DNA from: Mesorhizobium sp. 113-3-3
GTDB taxonomy: Bacteria; Pseudomonadota; Alphaproteobacteria; Rhizobiales; Rhizobiaceae
Direction of reading: 5' to 3'
Assembly: GCF_016756495.1 (NCBI RefSeq)
Contig: NZ_AP023243.1
Coordinates: 4,964,501-5,028,500 of the forward strand
DNA length: 64,000 nt
Part shown: positions 49,211 through 58,509 of the stretch, in pieces
How positions within the stretch are numbered: the first letter of the stretch is position 1
Layout of the letters: each line of letters opens with the position of its first letter
Program-made: the position numbers and the translations under genes
Notes under the pieces: model-generated
The model's input: only the letters and a program-made list of their open reading frames with translations
Database searches by the model: none
Told to the model about the DNA's origin: nothing

Positions 49211-50002
49211 ATGACTTCCCTGTTGAGCCTGGTGCGAAGGCACCAGCTGACCGCCTTCTTTTCCTTGACGATTGGCCTGACCTGGCTGGCCTTCATTCCA
49301 TTCTATTTGTCGAATGGTGACAGCATTCCCTGGTTCACCTTCGGTCCGATGGTTTCCGGCTTTGTCGTCGCGGCTGTCTCCGGCGGCTGGAGTTCGGTCA
49401 AGGCCATCCTCAATGCAATGGTGAGGTGGCGGGTTCGTCCGATATGGTACGTGGTGGCGTTCGGCCTGCCGTTCGCAACGCAGTTGGCCTCCATCCTGAT
49501 CAATCCGCTGTTTGGCGCCGGGGCACCGGCCTGGAGCAACATCCCGGCTCTCTCCGAGATGCTGCCGATCATCGCGCTCTATGCCGTCTTCAGCGGCCCG
49601 CTCGGCGAAGAGCCGGGGTGGCGCGGTTTTGCGACGCCACGTCTGCTTGCCAGTCAGCCGGCACTCACCGGCAGCCTGATTCTCGGCGTGATCTGGGCCA
49701 TCTGGCATTTTCCGCTCGGCCTTGTCGGCGACCTCAGCTTGTACAGCACCATCAACGTCGTACTGGCGGGCGTCGTGTTCACCTGGCTCTATCAGAACAC
49801 CGGCAGCGTGCTTCTCGCCATCATCATGCACGTCACGCACCAGAACAGCGTCCGCTTCCTGGGCAAGGTGTTCACCGGCGGTGACTATGTGCAGCAGCAG
49901 TGGATCGCCGTGGCGATCTGGGCAATCATCGCGGTCGCCATCGTCGTCTATTACGGAGCGGAGAGCTTCGCCCGGCGGCGGATGGCTGCGCTCGCCGCCT
50001 GA
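49211..50002 (+). CDS. CPBP-family intramembrane protease
   Basis: A 263-residue membrane protein with seven or eight helices. Catalytic motifs of the CAAX-protease/bacteriocin-processing (CPBP, Abi) family are present: GEEPGWRGFATPRL (EExxxR), WAIWHFPLGL (FxxxH-like) and MHVTHQNS (HxxxN). A good AAAGGACCTGAG leader precedes the ATG. Functions of the family range from prenyl-protein processing to bacteriocin immunity; none is assigned. It sits between the porin and era on the opposite strand. Confidence 0.88.
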   Translation: MTSLLSLVRRHQLTAFFSLTIGLTWLAFIPFYLSNGDSIPWFTFGPMVSGFVVAAVSGGWSSVKAILNAMVRWRVRPIWYVVAFGLPFATQLASILINPLFGAGAPAWSNIPALSEMLPIIALYAVFSGPLGEEPGWRGFATPRLLASQPALTGSLILGVIWAIWHFPLGLVGDLSLYSTINVVLAGVVFTWLYQNTGSVLLAIIMHVTHQNSVRFLGKVFTGGDYVQQQWIAVAIWAIIAVAIVVYYGAESFARRRMAALAA

Positions 50003-50018
50003 GCCATGTGCTGGATTC

Positions 50019-50049
50019 GCCGATCACGCCCGATGCTTGTGATCGGCGA
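50019..50049. terminator. Bidirectional terminator candidate between CPBP gene and era
   Basis: CGCCGATCAC (50019-50028) and GTGATCGGCG (50040-50049) form a perfect 10-bp stem with an 11-nt loop, located between two convergent stop codons. No long T run is present, but symmetry and place suit a shared terminator. Confidence 0.6.
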
Positions 50050-50070
50050 GCACCAAAACGGTGAACTATC

Positions 50071-50991
50071 CTAGTGGGGAAACTCCAGCCCCATCTCGCG
50101 ATAGCGCTCGGGATCGTCGCCCCAGTTCTCGCGCACCTTGACGAACAGGAACAGGTGCACCTTCTGCTCGAGGATGCCCGCGATCTCCATGCGCGCCGCC
50201 TGGCCGATGGCGCGGATGGTTTCGCCCTTGTGGCCGAGCACGATCTTCTTCTGGCTGTCGCGCTCGACATAGATGGTCTGGTCGATGCGTACCGAGCCAT
50301 CCGGCTTCTCTTCCCATTTCTCGGTTTCGATATGCGAGGAATAGGGCAGTTCCTGATGCAGCCGCAGATAGAGTTTTTCGCGGGTGATCTCGGCCGCCAG
50401 TTGGCGCATCGGCAGGTCGGAAATCTGGTCTTCCGGATAGTACCAGGGGCCGGCCGGCAGCGCCTGCGCCAGATATTCGAGCAGGTCCTTGCAGCCGGAA
50501 CCGGTCAGTGCGGAAACCATGAAGGTGCGCTTGAACGGCACTCTTTCATTGGCTGCCGCGGACAGGGCCAGAAGCGTCTCGTGCTTGACCCGATCGACCT
50601 TGTTGAGGATCAGCGCCATCGGCTGGCGCACATCCTTCAGCCGTTCGAGGATGGCGTCGGCGTCGCCCCTGATGCCACGCTCGGCATCGATCAGCAGCAG
50701 CACGATATCGGCATCCTTGGCGCCGCCCCAGGCGGTGGTCACCATCGCGGTGTCGAGGCGCCGCTTGGGCTTGAAGATGCCGGGCGTGTCGACGAAGACG
50801 ATCTGCGCATTGTCATGCGTGGCGATGCCGCGCACGATGGCACGGGTCGTCTGCACCTTATGGGTGACGATCGACACCTTGGCGCCGACCAATTGGTTGA
50901 CCAGCGTCGACTTGCCGGCGTTCGGCGCACCAATCAGCGCGACGAAGCCGGAATGCGTGGCGGGGGTTTCTGCAGTTTCAATATCGGTCAT
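50071..50991 (-). CDS. era: GTPase Era, ribosome assembly
   Basis: A 306-residue protein. GTPase motifs G1 GAPNAGKST, G3 DTPG, G4 NKVD and G5 SAL occur in order. The C-terminal KH domain (KKIVLGHKGETIRAIGQAAR) binds the 3' end of 16S rRNA. Era is essential for 30S maturation. ATG 50991 overlaps the rnc stop (ATGA), so translation is coupled to RNase III. An alternative ATG lies at 51003. Confidence 0.96.
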   Translation of the reverse strand: MTDIETAETPATHSGFVALIGAPNAGKSTLVNQLVGAKVSIVTHKVQTTRAIVRGIATHDNAQIVFVDTPGIFKPKRRLDTAMVTTAWGGAKDADIVLLLIDAERGIRGDADAILERLKDVRQPMALILNKVDRVKHETLLALSAAANERVPFKRTFMVSALTGSGCKDLLEYLAQALPAGPWYYPEDQISDLPMRQLAAEITREKLYLRLHQELPYSSHIETEKWEEKPDGSVRIDQTIYVERDSQKKIVLGHKGETIRAIGQAARMEIAGILEQKVHLFLFVKVRENWGDDPERYREMGLEFPH

Positions 50992-51701
50992 GCCGCGTTC
51001 CATACACCTTCGCGCAGCAGAAGGGCAGCCGCGGCTGCCTGCTCCGCTTCACGTTTGGAACGGCCGCTGCCGGTCGCCGGCTGAAATGCGCCAACCTTGA
51101 CGCTGACGGTGAACAACGGATCGTGGTCCGGCCCCTCGCGGCTGTCGATCTGGTAGGCCGGAACGGCACTCGCCGCCTGATGCGCCCATTCCTGCAATTC
51201 GGTCTTGGCGTCGCGGCGCGCCGCGCCGGAAGCCTGCGAACGCGGCTGCCAATATTTGTGGATGAAGGCGCGCGCCGCCTCCAGCCCGCCGTCGAGATAG
51301 AGCACGGCGATCAGCGATTCCAACGCGTCGGCGCGCAGATTGACGCGCTTGCGCCCCTCGAGCCCGCGCACATCCGATCCGGCGCGGATCAGGTCCGGCA
51401 GCCCGATATGTTCGGCGATCTCGGAAAGCGCCTCGGCATTGACCAGCGCATTGAGCCGCAGCGACAACTCGCCTTCGGCCGCATCGGGAAACGCGGCCAG
51501 CAACATGTCGGCAACGACCAGGCCGAGAACCCGGTCGCCGAGAAATTCAAAACGCTCGTAGTCGGTGCCGGCATTGGCGCCGCGGGCGCTGGCATGGGTG
51601 AGCGCACGCTGCAGGCGCTGGCGGTCGGCAAAGGCATGGCCCGTGCGTTCCACAAGCGCTTCGGCGAGCGCATCGGCGGTCAGCCGCTTCGCCGCTGCCA
51701 T
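50988..51701 (-). CDS. rnc: Ribonuclease III
   Basis: A 237-residue protein. The nuclease signature is ERFEFLGDRVLGLVVAD and the second acidic cluster is NLRADALESLIAVLYLDGG. A double-stranded RNA-binding domain at the C-terminus ends in GRSKREAEQAAAAALL. It cleaves rRNA precursors and structured messages. ATG 51701 lies 2 bp after the lepB stop. It is coupled to era downstream by a 4-nt overlap. Confidence 0.96.
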   Translation of the reverse strand: MAAAKRLTADALAEALVERTGHAFADRQRLQRALTHASARGANAGTDYERFEFLGDRVLGLVVADMLLAAFPDAAEGELSLRLNALVNAEALSEIAEHIGLPDLIRAGSDVRGLEGRKRVNLRADALESLIAVLYLDGGLEAARAFIHKYWQPRSQASGAARRDAKTELQEWAHQAASAVPAYQIDSREGPDHDPLFTVSVKVGAFQPATGSGRSKREAEQAAAAALLLREGVWNAA

Positions 51702-51703
51702 CC

Positions 51704-52453
51704 CTAGTTGACGAAATGGAACAGGCGCGAAACGCGCATCAGCGACGGCCATTTCCAGATTTCGAGGGGGCTTGCCTTGCCGGCGATCGAGAAGAAGACA
51801 AGGTTGGCGCGGCCAACCAGGTTCTCTGCGGGAACATAGCCGACGGTGAACCGGCTGTCGGCGGAATTGTCCCGGTTGTCGCCCATCATGAAATAATGGC
51901 CTGGCGGCACGTCGAATTCACGCGTGTTGTCGCCGATCGAATTTGGATTGAGGTCGAGCGTGTCGTAGCTGACGCCGTTGGGCAGCGTTTCGCGATAGAC
52001 GTCGATCGGCTGAGGCATTTCGGTGATGTCGGGATTGTCGATCTGGCCGGTCTTGACGCGCGGCACGCCGACGCCGTTGATGAAGAGCTGGCCGTTCTTC
52101 ATCTGGATCTTGTCGCCGGGAAGGCCGACCACGCGCTTGATGTAGTCAACGGACGGATCCGGCGGGAACTTGAACACCACGACGTCGCCGCGCTTGGGCT
52201 CGGAGCCCCAGATGCGGCCCGAGAAGAGGTCAGGTCCGAAAGGCAGCGAATAGCGCGAATAGCCGTAGGACCATTTGGTGACGAACAGATAGTCGCCTTC
52301 CAGAAGCGTCGGCCGCATCGATCCCGACGGGATCGAAAAGGGCTGGAACAACAGCGTGCGGATGACCAGGGCGAGCAAAAGCGCCTGGACGATGACGCTG
52401 ACGGTTTCGCCAAGCCCGCCGGATTTCTTCTGGGATTTTTCAGCCACGCTCAT
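51704..52453 (-). CDS. lepB: Signal peptidase I
   Basis: A 249-residue inner-membrane protease. One N-terminal membrane helix (VSVIVQALLLALVIRTLLFQ) leads to IPSGSMRPTLLEGD with the catalytic serine, VDYIKRVVGLPGD with the catalytic lysine, and GHYFMMGDNRDNSADSR (box E). It removes signal peptides from exported proteins such as the porin and the secreted proteins in this window. ATG 52453 is the family start. It is part of acpS-lepB-rnc-era. Confidence 0.96.
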   Translation of the reverse strand: MSVAEKSQKKSGGLGETVSVIVQALLLALVIRTLLFQPFSIPSGSMRPTLLEGDYLFVTKWSYGYSRYSLPFGPDLFSGRIWGSEPKRGDVVVFKFPPDPSVDYIKRVVGLPGDKIQMKNGQLFINGVGVPRVKTGQIDNPDITEMPQPIDVYRETLPNGVSYDTLDLNPNSIGDNTREFDVPPGHYFMMGDNRDNSADSRFTVGYVPAENLVGRANLVFFSIAGKASPLEIWKWPSLMRVSRLFHFVN

Positions 52454-52531
52454 GTCGTCCTCGATTGTGCGTTGGATGGTATAGAGTCTCGGCGCGCGCT
52501 GGGCAACGTCAATGCCGGTCGTCAGATGCAA

Positions 52532-52945
52532 TCAATGTGGCGCTTCTTCGACGGGTAACGCCTCGATGATCACAAAGGCTTGAGCAAGCGGAAAATCATC
52601 CGTGATAGTGAGGTGGATCGCCGCCCGATGCCCTGGGGGCAGGATATTTTGCAGTCTAATCAGCGCACCGCCGGTCAGCGCCATGGTCGGCGCGCCGCTG
52701 GGTAAGTTGACGACGCCCATGTCGCGCCAGAAGACACCTTGCGCCAGACCGGTGCCCAGCGCCTTGGCGCAGGCCTCCTTGGCGGCGAAGCGCTTGGCGT
52801 AGGAAGCGGCGCGGGCACGGCGGTTCTCCGAACGCGCCTGTTCGAGCTCGGTGTAGATTCTCTCAACGAAACGCCGGCCATGACGCTCCAACGATTTCTC
52901 GATGCGCCTGATGTCGATCAGATCGCTGCCGATGCCGATGATCAT
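52532..52945 (-). CDS. acpS: Holo-[acyl-carrier-protein] synthase
   Basis: A 137-residue phosphopantetheinyl transferase: [20 protein letters not shown] (metal-binding Asp) and [15 protein letters not shown] (Glu and Lys of the signature). It moves 4'-phosphopantetheine from CoA to acyl-carrier protein. The ATG at 52945 overlaps the stop of the DUF2062 gene by 4 nt, coupling the two. Length is normal. Confidence 0.95.
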   Translation of the reverse strand: MIIGIGSDLIDIRRIEKSLERHGRRFVERIYTELEQARSENRRARAASYAKRFAAKEACAKALGTGLAQGVFWRDMGVVNLPSGAPTMALTGGALIRLQNILPPGHRAAIHLTITDDFPLAQAFVIIEALPVEEAPH

Positions 52946-53541
52946 CGTGCGGCGGAACCGATGCTTGGACCCGGATGGGCCGACTTCTCGCGACGGCTTG
53001 CGCGCTCGGCCAGCCGCTTGCGCCTCTGCTCGCGGAAAACATTCATGCCCCAGCGCGTGATACCGTAGAACACTAGACCGAACACCAGCCCGAGCGGCAC
53101 CGCGCCGATCAGCATGGGCTCCAACACCGGATGCCAAAGTTTCGCGAAGGAAAGCGTGTGCAGCATCTCGCCCAGATGCGCCGGCGGACCATGTGCCGGC
53201 AGGCGATCGTGCAGGATGAGCTTGCCGGTTTCCCAGGATGCGCCCCACAGAATGGGAAAGGTCAGCGGATTGCCGAAGAAAACAGCGCCCAGTGCCGCCG
53301 CCACCAGATTGCCGGCGATCACCCAGCACAGAACGGCGGCGATGATGAAATGGAAGCCAACGGGAAAGAACGAAGCGAAGACACCAGCCGCGACCCCGGC
53401 GGCCACCGCATGCGGCGTGGCCTTCAGACGCAGGATGCGTTTCGAGAAATACTGAAGCGAGCGCGAAAACGAACGGCGCGGCCACAGATAGGTGCGCACC
53501 CGTTCGAAAAGGCCATCAGGCTTGCGACGTCGAAAAAGCAC
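52942..53541 (-). CDS. DUF2062 membrane protein
   Basis: A 199-residue protein. The GTG start at 53541 gives the usual beginning ([20 protein letters not shown]). The core [20 protein letters not shown], then [20 protein letters not shown] and [16 protein letters not shown] are DUF2062 hallmarks, with three or four membrane helices. The position before acpS is conserved in rhizobia. Function is unknown. A longer frame upstream of 53541 has non-family sequence. Confidence 0.85.
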   Translation of the reverse strand: MLFRRRKPDGLFERVRTYLWPRRSFSRSLQYFSKRILRLKATPHAVAAGVAAGVFASFFPVGFHFIIAAVLCWVIAGNLVAAALGAVFFGNPLTFPILWGASWETGKLILHDRLPAHGPPAHLGEMLHTLSFAKLWHPVLEPMLIGAVPLGLVFGLVFYGITRWGMNVFREQRRKRLAERASRREKSAHPGPSIGSAAR

Positions 53542-53802
53542 TCTGTTCCCGTTCCACGGCTCTCGCGCCGGCAATATCTGCCGAATGTGAGATGTATCAT
53601 CTTGCGCTAAACGATCGCCCAATGGCAATCGCAACGTTGATATAGCGACGCACTTCCGGAAGAACAACCGAACACCGTCTGTGCGGCGCCTACATGTTTC
53701 CGTCCTTTCGGCATAGGCAGTCCTCGGTTCGAACATTGGACAATCGCGGCGAATTTATGGAGCCGGCAGTTGCTTCGCCGAAGGGCACGGCCTTGCTGAC
53801 GG

Positions 53803-54183
53803 CTAAGACCGGTATTCGCTGACCTCGACCAAATTGTCGTCCGGGTCGCGGAAATAGACAGACATCATTAGGCCCCGCGCCCCAATGCGTTCGACCGGTC
53901 CCAGCTCGAGCACAACGCCATTGGCGTCGAGACGGGCACGGATTTCGTCGAGCGGCCGTTCGGTGATCAAGCAGAAATCACCTGACCCTGGCGTCGGCAC
54001 CTTCGCCTTCGGCTCAAAAGTGCGGCGGACTTCGTGGACATTGATCTTCTGGTTGCCAAAAGCCAGCGCCGTCGGTCGGCCCGGCGTATCGATGCGCTCA
54101 AAGCCCAGCACGCGCTGGTAAAAGGCGCAGGTCGCTTCGAGCGACGCCACCGTCAGCACGAAATGATCGATACCGACGATCAT
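53803..54183 (-). CDS. VOC-family protein
   Basis: A 126-residue vicinal-oxygen-chelate protein: GIDHFVLTVASLEATCAFYQ, GNQKINVHEVRRTFEPKA, MMSVYFRDPDDNLVEVSEYR. The His near the start and Glu near the end match metal positions; the KINVHE block resembles biphenyl-dioxygenase-like glyoxalases. ATG 54183 is preferred. It lies 13 bp after pyrE and is co-transcribed with it. Substrate unknown. It is distinct from the VOC gene at 26192. Confidence 0.85.
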   Translation of the reverse strand: MIVGIDHFVLTVASLEATCAFYQRVLGFERIDTPGRPTALAFGNQKINVHEVRRTFEPKAKVPTPGSGDFCLITERPLDEIRARLDANGVVLELGPVERIGARGLMMSVYFRDPDDNLVEVSEYRS

Positions 54184-54196
54184 CTCGCCCTCCTCG

Positions 54197-54775
54197 CTAG
54201 ATATTGCGACTGCCGGGCTTGATCGCCGGTATCGCGGCAAGCTCCGGCGGCAGCCGATCCGGCGGATAGGCCGGAACCTCGTATTCGGCGAGCGCGATCA
54301 GCGGTACGCCGACATGGGTCTTGCCGGCTGAGCGATCGATGATGCAGGCGGCCGCCACCACCTCGGCGCCAAGCTCGCGCAGGCATTCAATGGTTTCGCG
54401 GATCGACAGGCCGGTGGTGACTATGTCCTCGACGATAACGACGCGCGCGCCCCTGGCGATCTCGAAGCGGCGCAGGCGGAACTCGCCCCCTTCCCGCTCG
54501 ACCCAGATCGCCGGCACGCCGAGATGGCGCGAGGTCTCGTAAGCCGGGATCAGGCCGCCGATCGCCGGGCCGACGACATAGTCGATCTTTCCCGGCACCG
54601 CGGCGCGGATCTTCTCGGCCAGCGCCTTGCACAGGCGTTCGGTCTTGTCGGCATGCATGAACACCCGTGCCTTCTGCAGGAAGACCGGGCTGCGCAGGCC
54701 GGACGTCAGGATGAAATGCCCCTCCAGAACAGCACCCGCCTCGCGGAAAATGCCCAGCACTTCATCGGTCTTCAT
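54197..54775 (-). CDS. pyrE: Orotate phosphoribosyltransferase
   Basis: A 192-residue type I phosphoribosyltransferase with the PRPP-binding signature [15 protein letters not shown], plus [20 protein letters not shown] and [14 protein letters not shown]. It adds ribose 5-phosphate to orotate in pyrimidine synthesis. ATG 54775 fits the family start. A dispersed palindrome sits between it and rsh, so the two may be separately transcribed or processed. Confidence 0.95.
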   Translation of the reverse strand: MKTDEVLGIFREAGAVLEGHFILTSGLRSPVFLQKARVFMHADKTERLCKALAEKIRAAVPGKIDYVVGPAIGGLIPAYETSRHLGVPAIWVEREGGEFRLRRFEIARGARVVIVEDIVTTGLSIRETIECLRELGAEVVAAACIIDRSAGKTHVGVPLIALAEYEVPAYPPDRLPPELAAIPAIKPGSRNI

Positions 54776-54794
54776 CTGCGTCCCTTTTTTGATT

Positions 54795-54843
54795 GACCAT
54801 GATCTTGTCCGAAAACCGGTTCCCACTTTTCGGGATCATGGTC
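54795..54843. repeat. Rhizobial palindromic repeat between rsh and pyrE
   Basis: GACCATGATC and GATCATGGTC form the outer stem, CCGAAAA and TTTTCGG the inner stem, with an 11-nt ccggttcccac loop. Its last base is the first base of the rsh TAG on the minus strand. The same loop and stem plan appears at 63005 and 63063. This element is widely scattered in Rhizobiales genomes (established knowledge, from memory). Confidence 0.85.
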
Positions 54844-57071
54844 TAGCCATTGACGCGCCGTGCGTCGCTGACGCTCGAATTGTCCTTGAGCTGCGACAGC
54901 AGCCGGTTGAGATGCTTCAGATCCCAGACTTCGAGATCGATCAGCATTTCGGTGAAGTCGGGCGCCGTGCGCACCATCGACAGCGTATGGATGTTGGCGT
55001 CGTTGGACGCTACGACCTGGGCAATGTCGGCGAGCGACCCCGGCGCGTTGATGGCGGTAACCGAGACACGCGCCGGAAAGCGCTCCTTGGTGCGCTCGTC
55101 AATGTCCCAGCGCACGTCGATCCAGCGCTCGGGCTGGTCGTCGAAGGCCTGCAGCGCCGGCGACTGGATCGGATAGATGGTGATGCCGGTGCCCGGCTGG
55201 ACGATGCCGACGATGCGGTCGCCAGGCACAGCACCTTCCGGCGCGAAGCGCACCGGCAGGTCGCCGCGCACGCCGCGGATCGGCACGGCGCCGTCGCGCG
55301 GCTCGTCCTTGTCCTTGCGCGCGGCACGTCCTGGAATCTGGAACAGCATGCCGGCGGCATTGCGGATCTTCGACCAGCCTTCCTCGCGCTGCTTGGGCGC
55401 TGCCGGCGTGACACGCTCGTCCTTGTAGTCGGGGAAGACCGCCTTCATGACGTCGGTGGAGGCCAGTTCGCCACGGCCGACCGACGCCAGCACGTCCTCT
55501 ATGTCCTTGCGCGCCAGCCGGTGCAGCACCGGTTTCAGGCTTTCCTTGGTGAAGGTCTTGCCGGCCCGTTCGAAGGCGCGTTCGAGAATACGTGCGCCGA
55601 GACCCGAATACTGCTTGCGGATGGCGTTCTTGGTGGCACGGCGGATGGCGGCGCGCGCCTTGCCGGTGACGACGACCGATTCCCACGCCGCCGGCGGCAC
55701 TTGCGCCTTGGAGCGGATGATCTCGACCTCATCGCCATTCTTCAACTCCGTCATCAGCGGCATGATGCGGCCATTGACCTTGGCGCCGACGCAGGTGTCG
55801 CCGACATCGGTGTGCACCGCATAGGCGAAATCGATGGGCGTGGCGCCGCGCGGCAAGGCAATCAGCATGCCTTTCGGCGTGAAGCAGAATACCTGGTCCT
55901 GGAACAGTTCAAGCTTGGTGTTTTCGAGGAAATCCTCAGGATTGTCACCTTCGGCGAGCTGCTCGATGGTACGCCGCAGCCAGGCATAGGCATTGGTCTC
56001 CTTCGAGATCGCATGGGCCGCGCCATTCGTCTTGCCGCCCGTGTCCTTGTAGATCGAGTGGGCCGCGACGCCGTATTCGGCGATCTTGTTCATCTCGCGG
56101 GTGCGGATCTGCAGCTCGACGCGCTGGCGCGAGGGGCCGACGATGGTGGTGTGGATCGAGCGGTAGTCGTTCTGCTTCGGCGTCGAGATGTAGTCCTTGA
56201 AACGGCCGGGCACCATCGACCATGTGGTGTGGATGGCGCCGAGCGCGCGATAGCAGTCCTCGACCGTATCGACGACGACGCGGAAGCCGAAAATGTCGGA
56301 CAGTTGCTCGAATGACAGCGCCTTGGCCTCCATCTTACGGAACACCGACCAGGGCTTCTTCTGGCGGCTTTTGACGCCGGCGTTGATGGCATGCTTTTCA
56401 AACAGCGCCGATAGCGCCTTTTCAATGTCGGTCAGCACGCCCTTGTTGCGCTCGAATATCTCGGCAAGCCGCGCGGTGACGGCGCGGTACGCTTCCGGAT
56501 TGATGTAGCGGAAGGCGATTTCCTCCAGCTCCTCGCGCATGCCTTGCATGCCCATGCGCCCGGCCAGCGGCGCATAGATGTCCATCGTCTCCTCGGCGAT
56601 GCGCAGGCGCTTGGCCTCCGGCATGTGGTCGAGGGTGCGCATGTTGTGCAGGCGGTCGGCGAGCTTGACCAGCAGCACGCGAACATCTTCCGAGATCGCC
56701 AGCAGCAGCTTGCGCAGGTTTTCCGCCTGCTCGGCCTTCTTGGAGACGAGATCGAGCTTCTTCAGCTTGGTCAGGCCCTCGACCAGCTTGCCCATTTCTG
56801 GGCCGAACAAATCATCGATCTCGGCCCGCGTCGCCGTGGTGTCCTCGATGGTGTCGTGCAGCAAAGCGACAGCGATCGTCGCCTCGTCCATATGCATTTC
56901 GGTGAGGATGGCGGCGACTTCGAGCGGATGCGAGAAATAGGGATCGCCGGAAGCGCGCTTCTGGTGGCCATGCTTCTGCATGGCATAGACATAGGCTTTG
57001 TTGAGCAACGCCTCGTTGACGTCAGGCTTGTAGCGCTGGACGCGCTCGACAAGCTCATACTGACGCATCAT
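54843..57071 (-). CDS. rsh: Bifunctional (p)ppGpp synthetase/hydrolase (Rsh)
   Basis: A 742-residue RelA/SpoT homolog. The hydrolase HD domain is at 30-200 (HD at 72-73 in ALLHDTIEDT). The synthetase is at about 240-350 (FGFRVVVDTVEDCYRALGAI, RFKDYISTPKQNDYRSIHTT). TGS is at about 395-455 (VFCFTPKGMLIALPRGATPI) and ACT at the C-terminus. It makes and degrades the stringent-response alarmone. The intact HD motif means hydrolysis is likely retained. It lies 128 bp downstream of rpoZ, as usual. Confidence 0.95.
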   Translation of the reverse strand: MMRQYELVERVQRYKPDVNEALLNKAYVYAMQKHGHQKRASGDPYFSHPLEVAAILTEMHMDEATIAVALLHDTIEDTTATRAEIDDLFGPEMGKLVEGLTKLKKLDLVSKKAEQAENLRKLLLAISEDVRVLLVKLADRLHNMRTLDHMPEAKRLRIAEETMDIYAPLAGRMGMQGMREELEEIAFRYINPEAYRAVTARLAEIFERNKGVLTDIEKALSALFEKHAINAGVKSRQKKPWSVFRKMEAKALSFEQLSDIFGFRVVVDTVEDCYRALGAIHTTWSMVPGRFKDYISTPKQNDYRSIHTTIVGPSRQRVELQIRTREMNKIAEYGVAAHSIYKDTGGKTNGAAHAISKETNAYAWLRRTIEQLAEGDNPEDFLENTKLELFQDQVFCFTPKGMLIALPRGATPIDFAYAVHTDVGDTCVGAKVNGRIMPLMTELKNGDEVEIIRSKAQVPPAAWESVVVTGKARAAIRRATKNAIRKQYSGLGARILERAFERAGKTFTKESLKPVLHRLARKDIEDVLASVGRGELASTDVMKAVFPDYKDERVTPAAPKQREEGWSKIRNAAGMLFQIPGRAARKDKDEPRDGAVPIRGVRGDLPVRFAPEGAVPGDRIVGIVQPGTGITIYPIQSPALQAFDDQPERWIDVRWDIDERTKERFPARVSVTAINAPGSLADIAQVVASNDANIHTLSMVRTAPDFTEMLIDLEVWDLKHLNRLLSQLKDNSSVSDARRVNG

Positions 57072-57199
57072 GGGCGGAATCTCTCAGCGATGAAATGAAT
57101 CATGCGCCGCACTGCTGTACGGCGCATGTCATAGATAGCCACGAAACTGCCGGGACGGAAGTGCCGGAAACGTGTTCCAGGCAGGTCCAGAAAACTCTC

Positions 57200-57601
57200 T
57201 TAGTAGTCGTCGCTCTTTTCCGGCGGCACCAGACCTTCGATGCCGGCCAGAAGATCTTCCTCGGTCATGCGATCGAAGGTGATGTTGTCCTCGGCATCGT
57301 CGGTTTCGGCGGCCGCGACAGCGCCACCGGTCTGATCGGCGATCACCTCGCCATCGGCCTCGGGCTCGTCAACCTCGACATGCTTCTGCAGCGAATGGAT
57401 CAGATCTTCCTTGAGGTCGTCGGGCGACAGCGTCTCGTCGGCGATCTCGCGCAGTGCGATGACCGGGTTCTTGTCATTGTCGCGAGGAACGGTGATCTGC
57501 GCGCCCTGGCTGATCTGGCGAGCACGGTGGCCGGCCAAAAGCACCAGCTCGAAGCGGTTGTCGACCTTGTCGATGCAATCTTCAACGGTTACGCGGGCCA
57601 T
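57200..57601 (-). CDS. rpoZ: RNA polymerase omega subunit
   Basis: A 133-residue protein: [34 protein letters not shown] and [14 protein letters not shown] are the conserved omega core. The acidic C-terminal tail ([17 protein letters not shown]) is typical of rhizobia. It helps assemble RNA polymerase and forms part of a (p)ppGpp site in proteobacteria, which fits its position before rsh. Confidence 0.95.
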   Translation of the reverse strand: MARVTVEDCIDKVDNRFELVLLAGHRARQISQGAQITVPRDNDKNPVIALREIADETLSPDDLKEDLIHSLQKHVEVDEPEADGEVIADQTGGAVAAAETDDAEDNITFDRMTEEDLLAGIEGLVPPEKSDDY

Positions 57602-57916
57602 GGACTGCCCCTTTCATGCCTGGATTTGATGGAAAACAGGCGCGGTCCATAACCCGAACGCCGCCAAAATACAAGCATCATGCCAAAGTCGGCACTGCAG
57701 GACACGCAATCCTGCGGTCGAACGCCCGATTGAAGCAAACGCCGTCGCGTCCTATGCCGCGATCACAATTGCTTGCATTGCTCCATCACGCCTTGGATTG
57801 CCACCAAACTGGCGCTATCTCGGATGGACAGGTCAGCCGGTTTATTATGAGCCTGACCGATAGTCGCTACCGCATTTCGTTTAGACGGCCGCATTTTTCG
57901 AAAAGGAATATTTTCC
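57602..57916. other. 315-bp intergenic region between rpoZ and the NYN gene
   Basis: This divergent gap holds the promoters of rpoZ and the NYN gene. The side near the NYN start is AT-richer (TTTTTCGAAAAGGAATATTTTCC before the ATG, with an AAGGA site). I see no gene, RNA or clear operator in it. Confidence 0.55.
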
Positions 57917-58498
57917 ATGTTCGACCCTCGTGAAAAAATCGCCCTGTTCATCGACGGCGCCAATCTCTACGCCACCTCGCGCGCGCTTGGCTTCGACATC
58001 GACTATCGCAAGCTCTTGTCGAGTTTCCAGAAGCGCGGCTATCTCCTGCGCGCCTATTATTACACGGCGCTGGTCGAGGATCAGGAATACTCCTCGATCC
58101 GCCCGCTGATCGACTGGCTCGACTACAACGGCTTCAAGGTGGTGACCAAGCCCGCCAAGGAGTTCACCGACTCGACCGGCCGCCGCAAGATCAAGGGCAA
58201 TATGGACATCGAACTGACGGTCGATGCGCTGGAACTCGCCGATGTCGTCGACCACTATGTCATCTTTTCCGGCGACGGCGACTTCCGCACCCTGGTCGAG
58301 GCGCTGCAGCGGCGCGGCCGCAAGGTGTCGATCGTCTCGACCATGGCCTCGCAGCCGCCGATGATCTCGGACGATCTGCGCCGCCAAGCCGATCATTTCA
58401 TCGACCTGACGACGCTGAAGAACGAAGTCGGCCGCGATCCGTCGGAGCGGCCCGTGCGCCGGCCCGAACCGGCTGAAGTCGACGAGGACGACTACTGA
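57917..58498 (+). CDS. NYN-domain ribonuclease (LabA/DUF88 family)
   Basis: A 193-residue PIN-like protein. IALFIDGANLYATSRALGFD has the first catalytic Asp, KGNMDIELTVDALEL the middle acidic residues, and VIFSGDGDFRTLVEALQRRG the last. LabA proteins are predicted Mg-dependent RNases. The C-terminal EDDY tail is acidic. The next gene starts 11 bp after its stop, so a DNA glycosylase is on the same transcript. Confidence 0.92.
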   Translation: MFDPREKIALFIDGANLYATSRALGFDIDYRKLLSSFQKRGYLLRAYYYTALVEDQEYSSIRPLIDWLDYNGFKVVTKPAKEFTDSTGRRKIKGNMDIELTVDALELADVVDHYVIFSGDGDFRTLVEALQRRGRKVSIVSTMASQPPMISDDLRRQADHFIDLTTLKNEVGRDPSERPVRRPEPAEVDEDDY

Positions 58499-58509
58499 GG
58501 CCGGTAACC

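Noticed and set aside
48845..49840. 331-codon minus-strand frame across the CPBP gene and the gap
   Set aside because: Most of it is antisense to the CPBP protease, with no family match and high Gly/Arg/Gln content.
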